7,932 nt of DNA from CAIXDB01 sp038327915 (GTDB lineage: Bacteria > Patescibacteriota > Minisyncoccia > Phycocordibacterales > DATDWN01). The notes below the pieces were generated by a model. It saw only the letters and a program-made list of their open reading frames with translations. It was not told where the DNA came from and ran no database searches. Numbering within the stretch: the stretch's first letter is position 1; every line of letters starts with the position of its first letter. The DNA lies in the NCBI GenBank assembly GCA_038327915.1, contig JBBQLO010000033.1, positions 1 to 7,932 of the forward strand. Direction: 5' to 3'. Below, in pieces: positions 5,941 through 7,932 of the stretch. The position numbers were made by a program, and so were the translations under genes.

Positions 5941-6153
5941 ATGTGTGTTGGACCATTGGATAAAATGGCAGGTCATCAATATGACTGCAGATGTACAATT
6001 TGTGATAGATACAAAAAAAGCTCCATGGAGTCAAGATTTCTCAGTAATCAACTTCTTGAAGCAGGAAGAAAAAAAGATTGGGGTGAGGCGGAAAAAATTG
6101 CCATTCGGATGGAAGAATTGCATTCGGAACAATTTCAATTACGATACAATTAG
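5941..6153 (+). CDS. Small protein of unknown function with a Cys/His cluster
   Basis: The product has 70 residues and I do not recognise it. The N-terminal part carries GHQYDCRCTICDRY (11-24) with His12, Cys16, Cys18 and Cys21, plus Cys2, a possible small metal site. The rest (about 27-65) is charged and predicted helical (LLEAGRKKDWGEAEKIAIRMEEL), compatible with a helix-hairpin or dimerisation segment. AGAGG (5928-5932) lies 8 nt before the ATG and a promoter fits just upstream. This is one of the clearest ribosome binding sites in the window and is why the short frame is accepted over the longer overlapping one in another frame. An alternative start is Met9. It stands alone between the ftsZ terminator and the flavoprotein gene, which has its own promoter. 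Composition resembles the neighbours. Confidence 0.62.
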   Translation: MCVGPLDKMAGHQYDCRCTICDRYKKSSMESRFLSNQLLEAGRKKDWGEAEKIAIRMEELHSEQFQLRYN

Positions 6154-6162
6154 TAGTCAACT

Positions 6163-6190
6163 GGCGCCCCCCGAGGCCGCCTTATCTTTT
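6163..6190 (+). terminator. Possible weak terminator after the 70-residue gene
   Basis: A short GC-rich burst (6163-6181) in otherwise AT-rich DNA can form a 4-bp stem GGCG/CGCC with a large loop and is followed by TTATCTTTT. The stem is weak and the T-run overlaps the next promoter's -35, so this is tentative. Confidence 0.25.
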
Positions 6191-6216
6191 ACATACATTA
6201 TTTTTTCATATACAAT
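6188..6216 (+). promoter_or_regulatory. Promoter of the flavoprotein gene, leaderless geometry
   Basis: TTTACA (6188-6193, 5 of 6) and TACAAT (6211-6216, 5 of 6) are 17 bp apart. Exactly 8 nt separate the -10 from ATG 6225, so the transcript should begin at or next to the start codon. There is no Shine-Dalgarno. The -10-to-ATG spacing is the same as at lepB. Confidence 0.6.
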
Positions 6217-6224
6217 ATACACAC

Positions 6225-7172
6225 ATGACATACGATTTAATTATTATCGGTGGTGGGCCAGCAGGTGTTGCAGCCGGAGTGTATGCTGCGCGCAAAAAAC
6301 TAAAAACCCTACTTGTTACCCCTGAATTCGGTGGACAGTCCATAGTTTCAGAAGGTATTGAAAACTGGATTGGAACAGTTAAAATTTCAGGAGCAACCTT
6401 AGCTCATGATTTAAAGACTCACTTACTCGCATATGCTGGCGATTCTGTAGAAATCAAAGAAAGTGAATCCGTCACTAATATAGAAAAGAAAGAAGATCTA
6501 TTTATTGTGACAACAAATAGTGGTGCAGAAACCGAGGAATACCTCAAAGAATACACTTCAAAAACTATCCTCATTGCTACAGGCAGTCATCGCCGCAAAC
6601 TAGACATCCCCGGTGCAGCAGAATTTGATAACAAAGGTCTCACATACTGTGCTTCTTGCGACGGACCGCTTTTTGTAGGACAGGATGTAATCGTCGTGGG
6701 TGGTGGCAATGCTGCCCTAGAGTCTTCTGCACAGCTTTTAGCATACTGCAAAAGTGTCACCCTGATCAACCGTACAGAAAGCCTTCGAGGAGACGAAGTG
6801 ACTATCGCCAAACTTTCCACATACCCCAATTTTAAAATTATTAAAAATGCACTACCTGTAGAAATAAAAGGTGATAAGTTTGTGACTGCTCTTGTGTATG
6901 AAGATGCCATAACCCACGAAAAACACGAACTTGCTGCCCCTGGAATATTTGTCGAAATTGGACTTCTCCCTACGACAGGATTTGCTAAAGATATTCTTAC
7001 ACTTAATACATACAATCAAATACCGATAGATCCTAAAAATCAACAGACCATTGTACCGGGAATATGGTCAGCTGGTGATTGTACTGATGCGATGTACCAT
7101 CAAAATAATATCGCTGCCGGTGACGCCGTCCGTGCATTGGAAGACATCTACGTGTATATAAAAACAAAATAG
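6225..7172 (+). CDS. trxB: Thioredoxin reductase-like FAD/NAD(P)H disulfide oxidoreductase
   Basis: This cytoplasmic flavoenzyme passes electrons from NAD(P)H through FAD to a CxxC disulfide and on to a thioredoxin-like partner. The 315 residues contain the FAD loop IIGGGPAGVAAG (7-18), FGGQ (35-38) and ATGSHRRKLDIPG (118-130). The redox centre is CASCDG (142-147; Cys142, Cys145), the nucleotide loop VVGGGNAALESS (157-168), and the C-terminal FAD motif WSAGDCTD (281-288). The NADPH 2'-phosphate signature HRRxxxR of true TrxB reads NRTESLR (182-188). Together with IENWIG and GIFVEIGLLPTTGF this is closer to the AhpF reductase part, so NADH or relaxed cofactor use is plausible. The AhpF N-terminal thioredoxin-like domains are absent. 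ATG 6225 follows directly from the leaderless promoter and the start of homology. Confidence 0.93.
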   Translation: MTYDLIIIGGGPAGVAAGVYAARKKLKTLLVTPEFGGQSIVSEGIENWIGTVKISGATLAHDLKTHLLAYAGDSVEIKESESVTNIEKKEDLFIVTTNSGAETEEYLKEYTSKTILIATGSHRRKLDIPGAAEFDNKGLTYCASCDGPLFVGQDVIVVGGGNAALESSAQLLAYCKSVTLINRTESLRGDEVTIAKLSTYPNFKIIKNALPVEIKGDKFVTALVYEDAITHEKHELAAPGIFVEIGLLPTTGFAKDILTLNTYNQIPIDPKNQQTIVPGIWSAGDCTDAMYHQNNIAAGDAVRALEDIYVYIKTK

Positions 7173-7232
7173 AAAAGGCGAAGAAAAAGATTTTAAAAAC
7201 TATTTGATAAGACAGACTAAAAAAACTGGCAT
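7173..7232. other. Short AT-rich gap after trxB
   Basis: No convincing plus-strand terminator for trxB is visible. The hairpin at 7241-7279 has its T-run on the minus side, so trxB transcripts may run into the convergent RNA gene. Confidence 0.5.
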
Positions 7233-7279
7233 AAAAAAATAAGCCCTCATACCGCAATTGGTATAAGTGCTTTGGGCTT
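7233..7279 (-). terminator. Intrinsic terminator ending the minus-strand RNA
   Basis: On the minus strand a two-part hairpin is formed by AAGCCC/GGGCTT (plus 7274-7279 and 7241-7246) and an inner ATACC/GGTAT (7249-7253, 7260-7264). It is followed one base later by seven T residues (plus A-run 7233-7239). The plus strand has no T-run after the stem, which fixes the direction. Confidence 0.8.
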
Positions 7280-7421
7280 GCATCAAAAGATGCGAGGGAA
7301 CGTGTGGAAAATTGAAATCAATTTTCCGAAAGAACATTTTGTAAGTCGGGAGCAATCCGAGGGAGTAGGCAGAGAAATGTTTGTCTCTGCCATAACACCC
7401 CTCGCACTGCCCCAACTACAC
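7233..7421 (-). ncRNA. Candidate structured noncoding RNA, about 190 nt, family unknown
   Basis: The minus strand here has a promoter, a terminator and a run of stems but no credible gene. From the 5' end, the first domain is an arm of three stacked helices: 7407-7413 with 7349-7355, CGAGGG-type pairs 7399-7404 with 7358-7363, and an 8-bp apical stem 7384-7391 with 7368-7375. Two pairs of the lowest helix are G-U on the minus strand but would be A-C on the plus, which supports minus-strand transcription. Next come a 9-10-bp hairpin (7306-7327), a GCATC/GATGC tetraloop hairpin (7280-7293) and the terminator stem. The length resembles 6S RNA, but I could not find its closing stem and central bubble. 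Hallmarks of RNase P, tmRNA and SRP RNA were not seen. The family is therefore unassigned. Confidence 0.58.
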
Positions 7422-7427
7422 CCACAC

Positions 7428-7454
7428 TTTATACCTTTGCAAATACTATGTCAA
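7428..7454 (-). promoter_or_regulatory. Proximal promoter of the minus-strand RNA
   Basis: On the minus strand a perfect -35 TTGACA (plus 7449-7454) precedes TATAAA (plus 7428-7433) by 15 bp. An offset -10, TAAAGT (7426-7431), would give 17 bp. The start is expected near 7421. Confidence 0.58.
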
Positions 7455-7470
7455 GGAAATAATAGAGGAG

Positions 7471-7479
7471 TTATCCACA
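7471..7479 (+). promoter_or_regulatory. DnaA-box consensus sequence
   Basis: TTATCCACA is a perfect match to the DnaA 9-mer and is bordered by AT-rich DNA (7480-7500). It lies between the two minus-strand promoters of the RNA, at about the start point of the distal one. Only one perfect box is present, so an origin is not supported by this alone. A regulatory DnaA site is possible. Confidence 0.45.
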
Positions 7480-7486
7480 GTTATGT

Positions 7487-7514
7487 AATATAAAATAAAA
7501 AAGGTATGTGTCAA
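7487..7514 (-). promoter_or_regulatory. Possible distal promoter of the minus-strand RNA
   Basis: On the minus strand a perfect TTGACA (plus 7509-7514) and TATATT (plus 7487-7492, 5 of 6) are 16 bp apart. The start would fall close to the DnaA-box sequence, so DnaA could block or modulate it. Confidence 0.42.
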
Positions 7515-7640
7515 ATTTCTTTTTTTGAAAAGGTTCCGACATACAGTGAAATAGTCAATGGAACACCAAAATTAACCCCAGTATTCAAGCTATCTGAATA
7601 ATTCAAGATAAATAAATCCCATCTGGTGATGTAATTGTAT
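7515..7640. other. Intergenic stretch with no recognised gene
   Basis: This is AT-rich DNA without a convincing reading frame. A 31-codon plus-strand frame (7506-7601) has no usable ribosome binding site. An imperfect 16-nt dyad, TGAT-N2-AATT-N2-ATCA (7627-7642), abuts the structured region that follows. Confidence 0.4.
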
Positions 7641-7844
7641 CATTTGCGCGAACTTTTTTCCAAGCAAAGGACTAATCGCACATCCGTGCGCTAAAGCGCC
7701 TCCACGCGAAGCGTGGAGCTTTCCCAAAGGGAAAGTACGGAATGTGCGAATACAAAGCGGACTCGGTTTTGCGAAGCACTATTCTGGGGAAAGGATTTGC
7801 CAAAACTTCGACTGATTTGTTTTTGAATTTGGATGTCGCAAATG
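7641..7844. repeat. Nested inverted-repeat element with a central cloverleaf
   Basis: An outer 8-bp inverted repeat, CATTTGCG (7641-7648) with CGCAAATG (7837-7844), encloses the four-way-junction block at 7676-7749 and a 6-bp pair GTTTTG/CAAAAC (7766-7771, 7801-7806). The base composition of the inner block is clearly richer in G+C than the flanks. No gene is credible on either strand. Whether the functional form is RNA, extruded DNA or single-stranded DNA cannot be read from the sequence. Confidence 0.6.
7676..7749. repeat. 74-nt four-way-junction (cloverleaf) palindrome cluster
   Basis: The closing stem pairs 7676-7687 with 7737-7749 (12 bp, bulged A7741). Inside are three hairpins in direct succession: GCGC-TAAA-GCGC (7688-7699), an 8-bp stem CTCCACGC-GAA-GCGTGGAG (7700-7718) and CTTTCCC-AAA-GGGAAAG (7719-7735). 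Besides the loops, only T7736 and the bulged base are unpaired. There is no T-loop consensus or other tRNA hallmark. The second hairpin has the GCGAAGC core known as an unusually stable DNA mini-hairpin. Confidence 0.82.
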
Positions 7845-7932
7845 GAAAAGGAGGGTGAGAAGCGTAGCTTCGCAAGGCCGGAGCACTGGTGCGAGGCGGG
7901 GTAGCGGAATTTTCCAGCAGGAAAATATCCGT
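7750..7932. repeat. Further short palindromes continuing to the window edge
   Basis: TTGCGAAGC (7769-7777) is the exact inverse of GCTTCGCAA (7867-7875). Local hairpins are GAAGC-GTA-GCTTC (7859-7871), GCAC-TG-GTGC (7883-7892) and, at the edge, CGGA plus ATTTTCC (7905-7915) pairing with GGAAAAT and TCCG (7920-7931) around an AGCA loop with one bulged A (7927). The series probably continues beyond the window. No gene is supported here. Confidence 0.6.

Noticed and set aside
5945..6325. 126-codon frame overlapping the 70-residue gene and the start of trxB
   Set aside because: It runs through a promoter and into trxB in another frame, with no domain and no ribosome binding site.
7200..7415. 71-codon minus-strand frame inside the candidate RNA
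   Set aside because: It reads through the hairpins and terminator T-run, has no ribosome binding site, and its composition reflects stems rather than protein.
7233..7421. Assignment as 6S RNA
   Set aside because: Length and genomic style fit, but I could not pair the 5' and 3' ends into the closing stem or define the central bubble, so the family is left open.
7441..7500. Replication origin
   Set aside because: There is only one perfect DnaA box and no dnaA/dnaN gene in the window. Evidence is insufficient.
7506..7601. 31-codon plus-strand frame
   Set aside because: AAGG is only about one base before the ATG, no promoter is seen, and the length is within chance. The start overlaps a minus-strand -35. 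Conservation would be needed to revive it.
7676..7749. tRNA gene
   Set aside because: The size and cloverleaf shape fit, but the closing stem is 12 bp, the loops are 3-4 nt, and no T-loop or anticodon loop is present.
7672..7875. 67-codon minus-strand frame in the palindrome region
   Set aside because: The frame consists of palindrome arms. There are no start signals and no recognisable fold.
1..7932. UGA recoding (as in Gracilibacteria/Absconditabacteria)
   Set aside because: No gene has an in-frame TGA and all are full length with TAA/TAG stops. The absence of TGA stops in ten genes is noted but is a small sample.
1..7932. CRISPR array or tandem repeats
   Set aside because: No regularly spaced direct repeats were found. 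The repeats near the right end are inverted and differ from one another.

Overview
The window looks like a chromosomal segment of a small-genome bacterium of the Candidate Phyla Radiation (Patescibacteria, probably the Parcubacteria/Paceibacteria side). This is an inference from AT-rich, tightly packed short genes, several starts without a Shine-Dalgarno sequence, shortened or motif-degenerate versions of universal proteins (HisRS-like protein, YbeY, FtsA) and an rpsU-ybeY-ftsA gene order. All ten coding sequences called here end in TAA or TAG and none has an in-frame TGA, so the standard code fits.

Layout. 3-134: C-terminal end of an IS30-type transposase whose element lies mostly outside the window. 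180-2042: a promoter, then lepB (signal peptidase I) followed 2 nt later by a histidyl-tRNA-synthetase-like gene that has lost the class-II catalytic arginines. 2165-4009: rpsU (bS21), ybeY and ftsA in one probable transcription unit. 4010-4583: a minus-strand gene for a 130-residue HTH-like protein of unknown function, with its own strong promoter and terminator, separates ftsA from ftsZ. Its promoter is back to back with the ftsZ promoter. 4643-5885: ftsZ and a very strong terminator. 5892-6153: a short cysteine-containing protein with its own promoter and ribosome binding site. 6188-7172: a thioredoxin-reductase/AhpF-like flavoprotein, apparently expressed as a leaderless message.

7173-7932 has no convincing gene and is the least ordinary part. 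The minus strand of 7233-7421 looks like a stand-alone structured RNA of about 190 nt: tandem promoters, nested stems whose G-U pairs work only on that strand, and an intrinsic terminator. A perfect DnaA-box consensus lies between the two promoters. From 7641 to the window edge there is a dense set of nested inverted repeats. One 74-nt block folds almost without unpaired bases into a four-way junction, and the area carries several GCGAAGC-type mini-hairpins.

Together the genes cover protein export, ribosome biogenesis (bS21, YbeY), cell division (FtsA tether, FtsZ ring) and thiol redox. The candidates for something undescribed are the 7233-7421 RNA, the cloverleaf element at 7641-7932, the degenerate HisRS paralog, and the divergent regulator-like gene between ftsA and ftsZ.
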